Source: Pseudomonas helvetica
GTDB lineage: Bacteria; Pseudomonadota; Gammaproteobacteria; Pseudomonadales; Pseudomonadaceae
NCBI RefSeq assembly: GCF_039908645.1
Contig: NZ_CP150917.1
Location: forward strand, 5,963,001-6,027,000
Reading direction: 5' to 3'
DNA: 64,000 nt
Under the pieces are notes generated by a model. The model did no database searches. It saw only the letters and a list, made by a program, of their open reading frames with translations, and was not told the origin of the DNA. Numbering within the stretch: the first letter of the stretch is position 1; the number at the start of each line of letters is the position of its first letter. A program made the position numbers and the translations under genes. This document shows, piece by piece, positions 52,664 through 60,955 of the stretch.

Positions 52664-54058
52664 TCAAACAGCGAAGATTTTGCCCGGATTCATGATGCCG
52701 TTCGGGTCGAACACCGCCTTGACCGCTTTCATGTACTCGATCTCAACCGGCGAACGGCTGTAGGTCAAGTAATCCCGCTTGGTCATGCCCACGCCGTGCT
52801 CGGCGGAGATCGAGCCGTTGTACTTCTCGACGGTTTCGAACACCCACTTGTTGACGGTCGCGCACTTGGCGAAGAACTCGTCCTTGCTGAGGTTCTCTGG
52901 CTTGAGGATGTTCAAGTGCAGGTTGCCGTCGCCGATGTGGCCGAACCAGACAATTTCGAAATCCGGGTAGTGTTCGCCGACGATCGCGTCGATTTCCTTC
53001 AGGAAGGCTGGGACTTTCGACACAGTGACCGAAATGTCGTTCTTGTACGGCGTCCAGTGGGAAATGGTCTCGGAGATGTATTCGCGCAGCTTCCAGAGGT
53101 TTTGCAGTTGCGATTCGCTCTGGCTCATCACGCCATCGAGCACCCAGCCCTCTTCAACACAGTGCTCGAAGGTTTCCAGCGCATGGTTGGCCACTTCTTC
53201 GGTGGTCGCTTCAAATTCCAGCAGCGCGTAGAACGGGCAATCGGATTCGAACGGCGCCGGCACGTCGCCGCGCGCGAGGACTTTGGCCAGGGCCTTGTCG
53301 GAGAAGAATTCAAACGCAGTCAGGTCGAGCTTGCTCTGGAACGCGTGCAGCACCGGCATGATCGAGTCGAAATCGGCGGTGCCGAGGACCATCGCGGTGA
53401 GGTTTTTCGGGGCGCGATCAAGGCGCATGGTCGCTTCGACCACAAAACCCAAGGTGCCTTCGGCGCCGATGAACAGCTGACGAAGATCGTAACCGGTGGC
53501 GTTCTTGATCAGGTCGCGGTTCAGTTCCAGCAGGTCGCCCTTACCGGTCACGACTTTCATGCCGGCAACCCAATTACGGGTCATGCCGTAGCGAATAACC
53601 TTGATCCCGCCGGCATTGGTGCCGATATTGCCGCCAATCTGGCTGGAACCGGCGGAAGCGAAGTCCACCGGATAATACAGGCCGTGCTCTTCGGCGCGGT
53701 TTTGCAGCTGTTCAGTGACGACACCCGGCTGGCAGACCGCAGTGCGGTCGGTCAGGTTCACGTCGAGGATCTGGTTCATATAGTCGAAGGAAACCACCAC
53801 TTCGCCATTCGCCGCCACGGCAGCAGCGGACAGCCCGGTGCGTCCACCAGACGGTACCAACGCAATCTTGTGCTCATTCGCCCAACGGACGATGGCCTGG
53901 ACCTGCTCGGTGGTCTTGGGGAACACGATGGCCGTCGGGGCCGGGGCGAAATGCTTGGTCCAATCCTTACCGTAAGCATTCAGGGAGTCGGCATCGGTCA
54001 GCACCTTGCCAGGCTCAACCAGGGTCTTCAGCTCTTCAATCAGGGCGGGATTGGTCAT
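52664..54058 (-). CDS. FAD-linked D-2-hydroxyglutarate dehydrogenase (D2HGDH)
   Basis: 464 residues from the ATG at 54058. The FAD-binding PCMH domain is clear: VPSGGRTGLSAAAVA and SAGSSQIGGNIGTNAGGIKV, then the oxidase C-terminal domain with FGHIGDGNLHLNIL and the end motif SAEHGVGMTKRDYL. This is the D-2-hydroxyglutarate/D-lactate dehydrogenase group. In Pseudomonas, D2HGDH re-oxidises D-2-hydroxyglutarate made by SerA when SerA uses 2-oxoglutarate as acceptor. serA is the divergent neighbour, which supports that role here. Confidence 0.85.
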   Translation of the reverse strand: MTNPALIEELKTLVEPGKVLTDADSLNAYGKDWTKHFAPAPTAIVFPKTTEQVQAIVRWANEHKIALVPSGGRTGLSAAAVAANGEVVVSFDYMNQILDVNLTDRTAVCQPGVVTEQLQNRAEEHGLYYPVDFASAGSSQIGGNIGTNAGGIKVIRYGMTRNWVAGMKVVTGKGDLLELNRDLIKNATGYDLRQLFIGAEGTLGFVVEATMRLDRAPKNLTAMVLGTADFDSIMPVLHAFQSKLDLTAFEFFSDKALAKVLARGDVPAPFESDCPFYALLEFEATTEEVANHALETFEHCVEEGWVLDGVMSQSESQLQNLWKLREYISETISHWTPYKNDISVTVSKVPAFLKEIDAIVGEHYPDFEIVWFGHIGDGNLHLNILKPENLSKDEFFAKCATVNKWVFETVEKYNGSISAEHGVGMTKRDYLTYSRSPVEIEYMKAVKAVFDPNGIMNPGKIFAV

Positions 54059-54133
54059 CGACAGAACTCTCGAACAATTCATGGTCATCCTGAGCACGCT
54101 TCACGTCGCAGGAATGAGTGTTTGCGGGGTGCA

Positions 54134-54145
54134 TATGCTAGCATA
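54134..54145. promoter_or_regulatory. 12-bp palindrome in the D2HGDH/serA divergent region
   Basis: TATGCTAGCATA is a perfect palindrome in the 204-bp gap between the two genes. TATGCT could be a -10 in either direction, so it may be a shared core promoter or operator. Confidence 0.4.
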
Positions 54146-54262
54146 CCGCCCCCGCAGGATAGTGCCCAAAGGCTGTTCTGCGGCGACGGCGTTCCTGCCG
54201 CTCGGGTCAGCATCTGCTGGCCACTTCCCTGCCATTTTTCTCCGGGACACAGGTTTACGCAG

Positions 54263-55492
54263 ATGAGCAAGACTTCTCTCGATAAGAGCAAGATCAAGTT
54301 CCTTCTTCTCGAAGGCGTCCACCAATCGGCTGTCGACGTCCTCAAGGCGGCGGGCTACACCAGCATCGAGTACCTGACAGGTTCTCTGCCGGAAGCCCAG
54401 CTGAAGGAAAAGATCGCTGATGCGCACTTCATCGGCATTCGCTCCCGCACTCAACTGACCGAAGAAATCTTCGATCACGCGAAGAAACTGGTAGCTGTTG
54501 GCTGTTTCTGCATCGGCACCAACCAGGTCGACCTCAACGCTGCTCGCGAACGCGGCATCGCTGTCTTCAACGCACCGTACTCCAACACCCGTTCGGTGGC
54601 CGAGCTGGTGCTGGCTGAAGCGATCCTGTTGCTGCGCGGCATCCCTGAGAAGAACGCGTCCTGCCACCGTGGCGGCTGGATCAAAAGCGCGGCCAACTCC
54701 TTCGAAATCCGCGGCAAGAAGCTGGGTATCGTCGGTTACGGCTCGATCGGTACTCAACTGTCGGTCCTGGCTGAAGGCCTGGGCATGCAGGTGTACTTCT
54801 ACGACACCATCACCAAGCTGCCACTGGGTAACGCCACTCAGGTCGGCAACCTGCACGAGCTGCTGGCGATGTCCGACATCGTGACCCTGCACGTTCCGGA
54901 AACGGCTGCTACCCAGTGGATGATCGGCGAGAAGGAAATCCGCGCCATCAAGAAAGGCGGCATCCTGATCAACGCCGCTCGCGGCACCGTGGTCGAGCTG
55001 GACGCCCTGGCGGACGCGATCAAGGACAAGCACCTGATCGGCGCGGCCATCGACGTCTTCCCGGTGGAGCCACGCTCCAACGACGAAGAGTTCGAAAGCC
55101 CGCTGCGTGGCCTGGACAACGTGATCCTGACCCCGCACATCGGCGGCTCCACCGCTGAAGCGCAAGCCAACATCGGCCTGGAAGTCGCTGAAAAACTGGT
55201 CAAGTACAGCGACAACGGTACGTCGGTGTCCTCGGTCAACTTCCCGGAAGTGGCCCTGCCGGCTCACCCTGGCAAGCACCGTCTGCTGCACATTCACCAG
55301 AACATTCCGGGTGTACTCAGCGAGATCAACAAGGTCTTCGCCGAAAACGGTATCAACATTTCCGGTCAGTTCCTGCAGACCAACGAGAAAGTCGGCTACG
55401 TCGTGATCGACGTCGACGCCGAATACTCGGACCTGGCGCAAGAGAAGCTGCAACACATCAACGGCACCATCCGTTGCCGCGTGTTGTTCTAA
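54263..55492 (+). CDS. serA: D-3-phosphoglycerate dehydrogenase SerA
   Basis: 409 residues, same length class as E. coli SerA. It oxidises 3-phosphoglycerate for serine synthesis. The NAD motif is GKKLGIVGYGSIGTQL, the catalytic Arg is near CFCIGTNQVDL and INAARGTVV, and the His is in ILTPHIGGSTAEAQ. The C-terminal ACT domain (about 335-409, HIHQNIPGVLSEINKVF) gives serine feedback. The frame is open far upstream, but the ATG at 54263 gives the standard N-terminus. A terminator follows. Confidence 0.96.
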   Translation: MSKTSLDKSKIKFLLLEGVHQSAVDVLKAAGYTSIEYLTGSLPEAQLKEKIADAHFIGIRSRTQLTEEIFDHAKKLVAVGCFCIGTNQVDLNAARERGIAVFNAPYSNTRSVAELVLAEAILLLRGIPEKNASCHRGGWIKSAANSFEIRGKKLGIVGYGSIGTQLSVLAEGLGMQVYFYDTITKLPLGNATQVGNLHELLAMSDIVTLHVPETAATQWMIGEKEIRAIKKGGILINAARGTVVELDALADAIKDKHLIGAAIDVFPVEPRSNDEEFESPLRGLDNVILTPHIGGSTAEAQANIGLEVAEKLVKYSDNGTSVSSVNFPEVALPAHPGKHRLLHIHQNIPGVLSEINKVFAENGINISGQFLQTNEKVGYVVIDVDAEYSDLAQEKLQHINGTIRCRVLF

Positions 55493-55507
55493 CGCTCAAG
55501 CGCCAAT

Positions 55508-55537
55508 AAAAAGGGAGACCCTCGGGTCTCCCTTTTT
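55508..55537 (+). terminator. intrinsic terminator of serA, probably bidirectional
   Basis: AAAAAGGGAGACC, loop CTCG, GGTCTCCCTTTTT, 15 bases after the serA stop. The A and T runs on both sides would also end the convergent DUF4399 transcript. Confidence 0.9.
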
Positions 55538-55552
55538 CATGCCTGGAAAAAC

Positions 55553-55990
55553 TTACTTTACCGTCACGGTGATTTTTTTCGAGAGAATCGGCGGATCGAA
55601 CGGCACGTGGTTCTTGTCGCCCAGCTCCAGTTGCAAGGTGTGCTTGCCCGGCGTCAGGGTCACTTCGGTTTCGGTCTGTGCCTTGCCGAAATGCAGGTGG
55701 TTGGCGTCCGCCGGGATCGGCATGTTCTCGGCTGGCAACTGGTTGACGTCAATCAGCAGGTGGTGGTGCCCGGTGTGCGGGGTCTGATCGCCGGCCGGCG
55801 CCAGGGCAATTTTTTCAACAGCGAATCGGACCTTGAAGGTTTTATCTACAGTCGCACCGTCCGCCGGAGAGACGATATACACCTTCGCACCCGCAGGGGC
55901 CTTGGTGCGGGGGACGTCCGCGGCGCTCGCCAGCATCGAAGCGCTGAGCATCAGACCAGCGAGAACTGCACGTGACATAAAGGTTTTCAT
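55553..55990 (-). CDS. DUF4399 periplasmic protein
   Basis: 145 residues with a signal peptide (cut after about residue 23, ...MLASAA). The mature part is a single beta-rich domain with GHHHLLIDVNQLP, HLHFGKAQTE and LELGDKNHVPF. The His cluster suggests possible metal binding. I assign it to DUF4399. The function is unknown. Confidence 0.8.
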   Translation of the reverse strand: MKTFMSRAVLAGLMLSASMLASAADVPRTKAPAGAKVYIVSPADGATVDKTFKVRFAVEKIALAPAGDQTPHTGHHHLLIDVNQLPAENMPIPADANHLHFGKAQTETEVTLTPGKHTLQLELGDKNHVPFDPPILSKKITVTVK

Positions 55991-56122
55991 TCTTTTCTCC
56001 AGTTTTGAACTTAATCTTTACGATTGTGACAACTTCGTAGCGATTCGTTGTCGAAGCACCTCAACACCATAGCAAAGCGCACCGAAACAGCGCGTCGCAC
56101 ATAACGAATTCAAGGAGTGACC

Positions 56123-56896
56123 ATGCGCTTTCTGCCTGGCCTGATACTGTTGCTGCCCCTTGTGAGCCCTTTTGCTCATGCCGAACTGATCGACGATGTA
56201 AACGACCGTGGCGAGTTGCGCATTGCGCTTGAAGCCAACACACCACCGTTCAACTTCAAGGAAGACGGCAAGCTCAGCGGCTTCGAAGTCGAACTGGGCC
56301 AACTGCTGGCCAACGAACTGGATGTGCGTGCCGACTTCGTGGTCACTGATTCGGCCGATCTGTTGCCGGGGGTCGAGAGCGGCAAGTACGACGTCGCCAT
56401 CAACCACATAGCACTGACTCCAGAACTCAAGGATCGTTTCGACTTCAGCGAACCTTATAGTTATTCAAGCGCACAATTGATCGTGCGCCAGGAAGAACAA
56501 CGCCCGCTCGGTACTTTGCTGGCACTCAAGGGCCAGTCCCTGGGTGTGGCGCAAGGCAGCCAGTTCGTCGAACAGGCGCGCGGTGTTGAAGGTATTGACC
56601 TGCGCAGCTATCCCGACGCGCAGCAGCCGCTAAAGGATGTGGCAGACAAACAGATCGACGCAGCCATCAGCGATCGCTTGCTGATCCCCTACGCCATCCG
56701 CGACAGTCGACTACCGGTAAAAGAAGGGGCCAAGGTCGGTCCGACCTTGAGCCTGGCGATACCGTTTCAAAAAGGTAACCCGGCATTCCAGGCCAGCCTC
56801 GACCGGGCCCTGCAACGGATCAAGGCGGACGGCCGATTGATGACGCTGTCGGAGAAATGGTTCGGCATGGACGCGAGCCAGCCGCCGAAACCTTGA
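56123..56896 (+). CDS. amino-acid ABC transporter-type periplasmic binding protein
   Basis: 257 residues. A signal peptide (MRFLPGLILLLPLVSPFAHA) is followed by the class 3 binding-protein pattern: ELRIALEANTPPFNFKEDGKLSGFEVEL, VESGKYDVAINHIALTPE and FSEPYSYSSAQ. AAGGAG lies 7 bases before the ATG. No permease or ATPase gene is adjacent, so it either uses a remote transporter or acts as a sensor partner. Ligand not predictable, polar amino acid likely. Confidence 0.85.
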   Translation: MRFLPGLILLLPLVSPFAHAELIDDVNDRGELRIALEANTPPFNFKEDGKLSGFEVELGQLLANELDVRADFVVTDSADLLPGVESGKYDVAINHIALTPELKDRFDFSEPYSYSSAQLIVRQEEQRPLGTLLALKGQSLGVAQGSQFVEQARGVEGIDLRSYPDAQQPLKDVADKQIDAAISDRLLIPYAIRDSRLPVKEGAKVGPTLSLAIPFQKGNPAFQASLDRALQRIKADGRLMTLSEKWFGMDASQPPKP

Positions 56897-56912
56897 GGCC
56901 TACACAGTTCAT

Positions 56913-57056
56913 TGTGGCGAGGGGGCTTGCCCCCGCTGGGGTGCGAAGCGCCCCTAAAACCTGCAACTGAGTACTACCCGATAAACCGCACCGACTGATT
57001 TGCGACTGCTTCGCCCGAGCGCGGACCGGCCGACGGGAGCAAGCTCCCTCGCCACA
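56913..57056. repeat. REPIN, family B, with GCGAAGC inner hairpin
   Basis: Left inner hairpin GGGGT-GCGAAGC-GCCCC (56938-56954, one T.G pair). Located between the convergent binding-protein and DUF523 genes. Confidence 0.85.
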
Positions 57057-57072
57057 GGTTTTGTGCCTGGCG

Positions 57073-57558
57073 TTAATCCAGTGCAGCCAACGCGAGCGCA
57101 GCCTCGGCCAACTCCAATTCGCTGAACACTTGCACCCCATTGCGGGTCAGCAAGGCTGCGGTGACGCCCTCGCCGCTGACTTTGACCCCGCTGAAGGTCC
57201 CGTCATAGGTCAGCAGGTTGCCGCAGGACGGGCTGTTGGCCTTGAGCACGGCGATGCGGATTGCGTGTTTGCGGACCAGTTCCAGAGCCTGATGGGCACC
57301 CGAGAGAAACTCGGCGCTGACATCCTTACCCTCGGTCGTCATCACCCGCGCAGTACCATCGAGCACCTGAACGCCTTGCCCACCCGGAATCTCGGCCGCA
57401 GCCCGTGGTGTTGGCAAACCGCCGGCGACTTCCGGGCACAAAGGGACCACCCGACCTTCGGCGATCCACTGTTCCAGCTGATTGAACGGCCCGCTGGCCC
57501 CGCCGTCGTAACGCACGCGGTGACCCAGCAAACAACGACTCACCAGAATTTTCTGCAT
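57073..57558 (-). CDS. DUF523 protein, TudS (thiouracil desulfurase)-like
   Basis: 161 residues. Three conserved cysteines, Cys9 (SRCLLG), Cys41 (LCPE) and Cys112 (SPSCG), match the three ligands of the [4Fe-4S] cluster in TudS; Glu43 and Ser109 stand where TudS has catalytic acid and serine. TudS removes sulfur from 2-thiouracil. Family members may act on other thio compounds. It starts 2 bases after the stop of the 2OG oxygenase gene, so they are one operon. Confidence 0.8.
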   Translation of the reverse strand: MQKILVSRCLLGHRVRYDGGASGPFNQLEQWIAEGRVVPLCPEVAGGLPTPRAAAEIPGGQGVQVLDGTARVMTTEGKDVSAEFLSGAHQALELVRKHAIRIAVLKANSPSCGNLLTYDGTFSGVKVSGEGVTAALLTRNGVQVFSELELAEAALALAALD

Positions 57559-57560
57559 GA

Positions 57561-58193
57561 TCAGAATAGCTCGTTGCCGCGCCGGCGAAACCAGCCTGTC
57601 AACGACAGGCGCTCACGGGTCGCAGGCAGGACTTCATGGGGCACTTCGCCCGACAGGAACACCACCAGGCAACCGCCAGTGGGTACCACGTCGTGCTCTC
57701 TGCCCTCCTCCAGGTACATCCGCAATTGGCCGCCATGCTCCGGCAGCCAGGCTTCATTGAGGTAGATGACCGCCGACACCATGCGCCGGTCGTCGTCACG
57801 AAAGCGGTCGACGTGCTTGCGGTAGAACGCGCCCGGCGGGTACAGCGCGAAATGGCTTTCGAAATCCTCAAGACCGAGAAACAACCCACGGTTCATCGCC
57901 TCGCGCAGGCTGTCCATCAACCCCAGATAGCTGTCGCAGGCCTCGTCTTGCCCGGGCTCAAGCCACTGAATATGGTCGCCACGAATCCCTTCGCGAATCT
58001 CCGAGAAAGGCCCGCGCCCCACTGCCGCTGGCGCCAGCTCACCTTCGGCTGCACGTTTACGGCACTCAGCCGCCAGTTCCAGGGTCAGAGCCTGGGGCAG
58101 GAAAATATTCTGCTGCGACCAGCCATGTGTAGCCAGGTCGTCGACGATACGTAACAGCAGCGGGTGATCAGAGGGTATTTGCATGGCGCGCAT
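57561..58193 (-). CDS. 2OG-Fe(II) oxygenase (prolyl 4-hydroxylase-like)
   Basis: 210 residues. The Fe(II) facial triad is in YRKHVDRF (HxD) and EVPHEVLP (second His), with the 2-oxoglutarate Arg in ATRERLSLTGWFRRR. PGAFYRKHVD and LNEAWLPEHGGQLRMY are typical of the P4Hc domain. The substrate is unknown; bacterial members hydroxylate proteins such as EF-Tu or small molecules. It is coupled to the TudS-like gene. Confidence 0.85.
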   Translation of the reverse strand: MRAMQIPSDHPLLLRIVDDLATHGWSQQNIFLPQALTLELAAECRKRAAEGELAPAAVGRGPFSEIREGIRGDHIQWLEPGQDEACDSYLGLMDSLREAMNRGLFLGLEDFESHFALYPPGAFYRKHVDRFRDDDRRMVSAVIYLNEAWLPEHGGQLRMYLEEGREHDVVPTGGCLVVFLSGEVPHEVLPATRERLSLTGWFRRRGNELF

Positions 58194-58325
58194 AGTATTC
58201 CTGCGCCAGAAAATCCGACAGAGCCGTGTAGCGGAGGATCGTCGGATAAGCTGACGAACCTGATACGAATTCTCGACAACCCGTGCCCGGCCCCGGAGAA
58301 TAGTCGCCTGCCGACAGGAGTTCTT

Positions 58326-59078
58326 ATGCGCCGTTTGCTTTTTTCACTGTTGATGCTCTGCACTTTGCCCGCTTGGGCAGACGGCCACGACCAGTTGTAC
58401 AAGGTCGCCGGTTGGCCAGACCAACGCGCGCATTTTAACGATGCCCTCACTGCCGCCCAACAACGCTACCAAAGCAGCCTGCCGCCCGCGGTGTTTCAGG
58501 CGCTGGTCAGTAACAGCAACCAGCGCTTTGCCCCGCAAGCCATGGACCATCGAGCCGAAGCGCAACTGCGCAAAAACCTCGCTGACCCTGCACCTGCACT
58601 GGCGTTTTTCCAGTCGCCACTGGGGCGCAAGATCATCGCCGCCGAACTGCTGGCGACCCGCCGCGACCAGTTGGCGAAGAACGCCAAAGGCCTGCCGAAA
58701 ATCGAAGCCAGTGACACCCGTCAGTTGATCATTGGCCATTTGGCCCAGGCACTGCCAGCGCGCGAAGCCGGAGCCGAAGTCAGCCTGGCGATTGCCGGCG
58801 TAGCGGCCGACAGCCTGAGCCAGATGATCCCCGGCCTGCTCGGCGGCGGTCAGGCCCAAGGCATGCTGGACGGCCAGCGTCAGCGCTTGATGGATCAGAT
58901 CGGCTCCGACCTGAACAACACGTTGCTGTATGTCTATCGCGGCTTATCGGATGACGAACTCGAGGAGTTCGCCACCTTTGCCGAGTCCTCTGAAGGCAAG
59001 GCCTATTACCGGGCGGCGCTGGCAGCGATTCGGGCGGGGTTGGCGGTGGGGCAAAGCACCTCGAGCCTTAACCAATAA
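58326..59078 (+). CDS. secreted DUF2059-like protein
   Basis: 250 residues. A signal peptide (MRRLLFSLLMLCTLPAWA) is followed by an all-alpha mature protein with a repeated style of segment, e.g. LAFFQSPLGRKIIAAE (about 98-113) and FATFAESSEGKAYYRAAL (about 218-235). FxxSxxGKxxxxA patterns of this kind occur in DUF2059 proteins. AGGAG lies 6 bases before the ATG. Role unknown. Confidence 0.7.
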   Translation: MRRLLFSLLMLCTLPAWADGHDQLYKVAGWPDQRAHFNDALTAAQQRYQSSLPPAVFQALVSNSNQRFAPQAMDHRAEAQLRKNLADPAPALAFFQSPLGRKIIAAELLATRRDQLAKNAKGLPKIEASDTRQLIIGHLAQALPAREAGAEVSLAIAGVAADSLSQMIPGLLGGGQAQGMLDGQRQRLMDQIGSDLNNTLLYVYRGLSDDELEEFATFAESSEGKAYYRAALAAIRAGLAVGQSTSSLNQ

Positions 59079-59100
59079 TTTTAGGCACCTTTGAAACCCA

Positions 59101-59189
59101 ATCGCGGGCAAGCCTTGCTCCTACGGTTTCGTGCTGGATCACCATTTTCTGAACGACCCGATTTCGTAGGAGCAAGGCTTGCCAGCAAT
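59101..59189. repeat. REP doublet, family A
   Basis: ATCGCGGGCAAGCCTTGCTC plus CTAC (59101-59124) faces GTAGGAGCAAGGCTTGCCAG plus CAAT (59166-59189). Between two convergent genes, like the copy at 9897. Confidence 0.83.
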
Positions 59190-59205
59190 GGCGTCATAAC
59201 AGTCG

Positions 59206-60159
59206 CTAGCGATTCCGCCCGTTGATCCGCTTGGTCAAAAACCCGAAATACTCCTCGCGCAACGCCGGGATTTCATTTGCCAGATGATGGCGGGCCTCGG
59301 GCAGTTTCAACACCTGCGGCCGGTCGAACTTGCCCTCCAGCACTTCAAGGTTGTGCTCCCAATCCACCGTCATGTCCGCTTGCCCCTGGACGATCAGTGG
59401 CCGACGACTGCTGCGCGGAGCCGCTTCAATGCGCTTGATCCACCGCGCCAGCGCCCCGACCCAGACGCTCGGCAAACGCAGCGGTTGCAGCGGATCGGCT
59501 TGCAGGAATGGCAAGAACGCCGGGTCGTTGGTGTTTTCGCTGAAACGCCGGGCGATGCCTTTGACGAAAGGCTTCATCAGGTAATAGCTGAAATGCGACC
59601 AGCCCCAGGAGCGCGGCCGAACCAGCGGCGCAAGCAGTATCACCTGCCCTTGTGCAGGACTGTCCGCGCCAGCGTTCAACACGTGATCGATGACAATCGC
59701 ACCGCCCGTACTCTGTCCACAGAGGTGCCACGGTTGCGGCAGGTCCAGCGACCGCGCCTCAGCGAACAGCCCTTGCAGCGCCGCCTGATACTCGGCGAAA
59801 TCCTCGATGCTCGCGCGCTCGCCGCTGGACAACCCATGCCCCGGCAAATCACAGGCGATCACCACGAACCCCTGATCCAGCGCCCATTCGATCACATGCA
59901 GGTAAAGGCCCATGTGATCGTAGAAGCCATGGAACAGGAACATCGTCGCCACCGTCCGCTGCGGCCACCAGACCTGGCTGACCAACTGATAGTCACCGAC
60001 CTTGAAGCTGCCGAGCCCGCGTTTGACCGGGACGCTGCGCTGCGGGAAATCCAGCCCGTAAAAGTGCTGATAAGCCTGCGCTTCCTCCGACAACGGCTGC
60101 GCCTCGGCCAAAGGCCGCAGGCTGGCACGCAGATGATCGGGGTCGAAGGTGGCAGGCAT
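59206..60159 (-). CDS. alpha/beta hydrolase (monoglyceride lipase/lysophospholipase-like)
   Basis: 317 residues. The hydrophobic HG element is LFHGFYDHMGLY, the nucleophile elbow is CGQSTGG (unusual Gln before Ser), and the later Asp and His are in GQADMTVDWE and EARHHLANE. GHGLSSGERASIEDFAEYQA is typical of serine aminopeptidase S33/monoglyceride lipase proteins. It lacks a signal peptide. GTG one codon upstream is an alternative start. Confidence 0.83.
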   Translation of the reverse strand: MPATFDPDHLRASLRPLAEAQPLSEEAQAYQHFYGLDFPQRSVPVKRGLGSFKVGDYQLVSQVWWPQRTVATMFLFHGFYDHMGLYLHVIEWALDQGFVVIACDLPGHGLSSGERASIEDFAEYQAALQGLFAEARSLDLPQPWHLCGQSTGGAIVIDHVLNAGADSPAQGQVILLAPLVRPRSWGWSHFSYYLMKPFVKGIARRFSENTNDPAFLPFLQADPLQPLRLPSVWVGALARWIKRIEAAPRSSRRPLIVQGQADMTVDWEHNLEVLEGKFDRPQVLKLPEARHHLANEIPALREEYFGFLTKRINGRNR

Positions 60160-60268
60160 CACGGGTTTCCAGGCAAAGCGCGGCGCGCAAAACAGACTTT
60201 ATGGGCCTGCGATATTCATCTGTCGCGGCAAGCATGGCAAGCTACGCGACCTTCGAGGATGGTTCCGT

Positions 60269-60853
60269 ATGCGCCCGCACTACCGCACGACACTGCTTGC
60301 CAGTCTGCTCGCCCTTGTGTGTGCCGGCGTGCTGTGGGCCGCCTATGACTGGTTTCAGGGACGCTACCTGCGGGCGTTCAGTTCGCACACCGCGCTGTTT
60401 TCCGGCGATCCGCTGAACCTTCCCGCCAACCTGGCAGGCCCCGGCGCGATTCGGGTCGTGCACTTCTGGGACCCGGCCTGCCCGTGCAACGTCGGCAATC
60501 AACAGCACCTGGCCGAACTGCTTGAGCACTTTGTGCCGCAAGGCGTTGAGTTTTACGCGGTACAGAAGCCCGGCAGCCAGGGTCAGTTACCCAGTACCTT
60601 GAGCCGTCTGAAAACCCTCGACACCTTGCCAGGCTCCGAGCAAATCCCCGCCAGCCCGGCGGTCGCGATCTGGGACCGCAGCGGCAAACTGGCGTATTTC
60701 GGGCCCTACAGCGAAGGCCTGACCTGCAACTCCAGCAACAGCTTTATCGAACCGATCCTGCAGGCACTGAGCGAAGATCGCCCGGTAAGCGCCACGCATA
60801 CCCTCGCGGTGGGCTGCTACTGTCCATGGGCGAAGACAGATGAAACTCACTGA
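60269..60853 (+). CDS. membrane-anchored thioredoxin-like protein with CPC motif
   Basis: 194 residues. An N-terminal anchor (about 8-27) exposes a thioredoxin-like domain to the periplasm: VVHFWDPACPCNVGNQQHL has CPC (Cys71, Cys73) where thioredoxins have CxxC. A second set, GCYCPW, lies at the C-terminus, and a Cys in LTCNSSN. I associate it with DUF6436. CxC motifs bind copper or act as isomerases in some relatives, but the function here is unknown. GAGG sits 12 bases before the ATG; it is divergent from the hydrolase. Confidence 0.72.
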   Translation: MRPHYRTTLLASLLALVCAGVLWAAYDWFQGRYLRAFSSHTALFSGDPLNLPANLAGPGAIRVVHFWDPACPCNVGNQQHLAELLEHFVPQGVEFYAVQKPGSQGQLPSTLSRLKTLDTLPGSEQIPASPAVAIWDRSGKLAYFGPYSEGLTCNSSNSFIEPILQALSEDRPVSATHTLAVGCYCPWAKTDETH

Positions 60854-60955
60854 GGCATTCCGGACTTTTCGAGGAAGGTAATGCCCGACGCACGAGGTCT
60901 GTGCTAAATGTTGACGCCCCAGGCTGGCGACAACCCCGAAGAACAAGGAGTCACC

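Noticed and set aside
52796..55492. An 898-codon open frame on the + strand that runs into serA
   Set aside because: The part before 54263 is the reverse strand of the D2HGDH gene and only happens to stay open in the serA frame. The serA ATG at 54263 gives the normal 409-residue protein.
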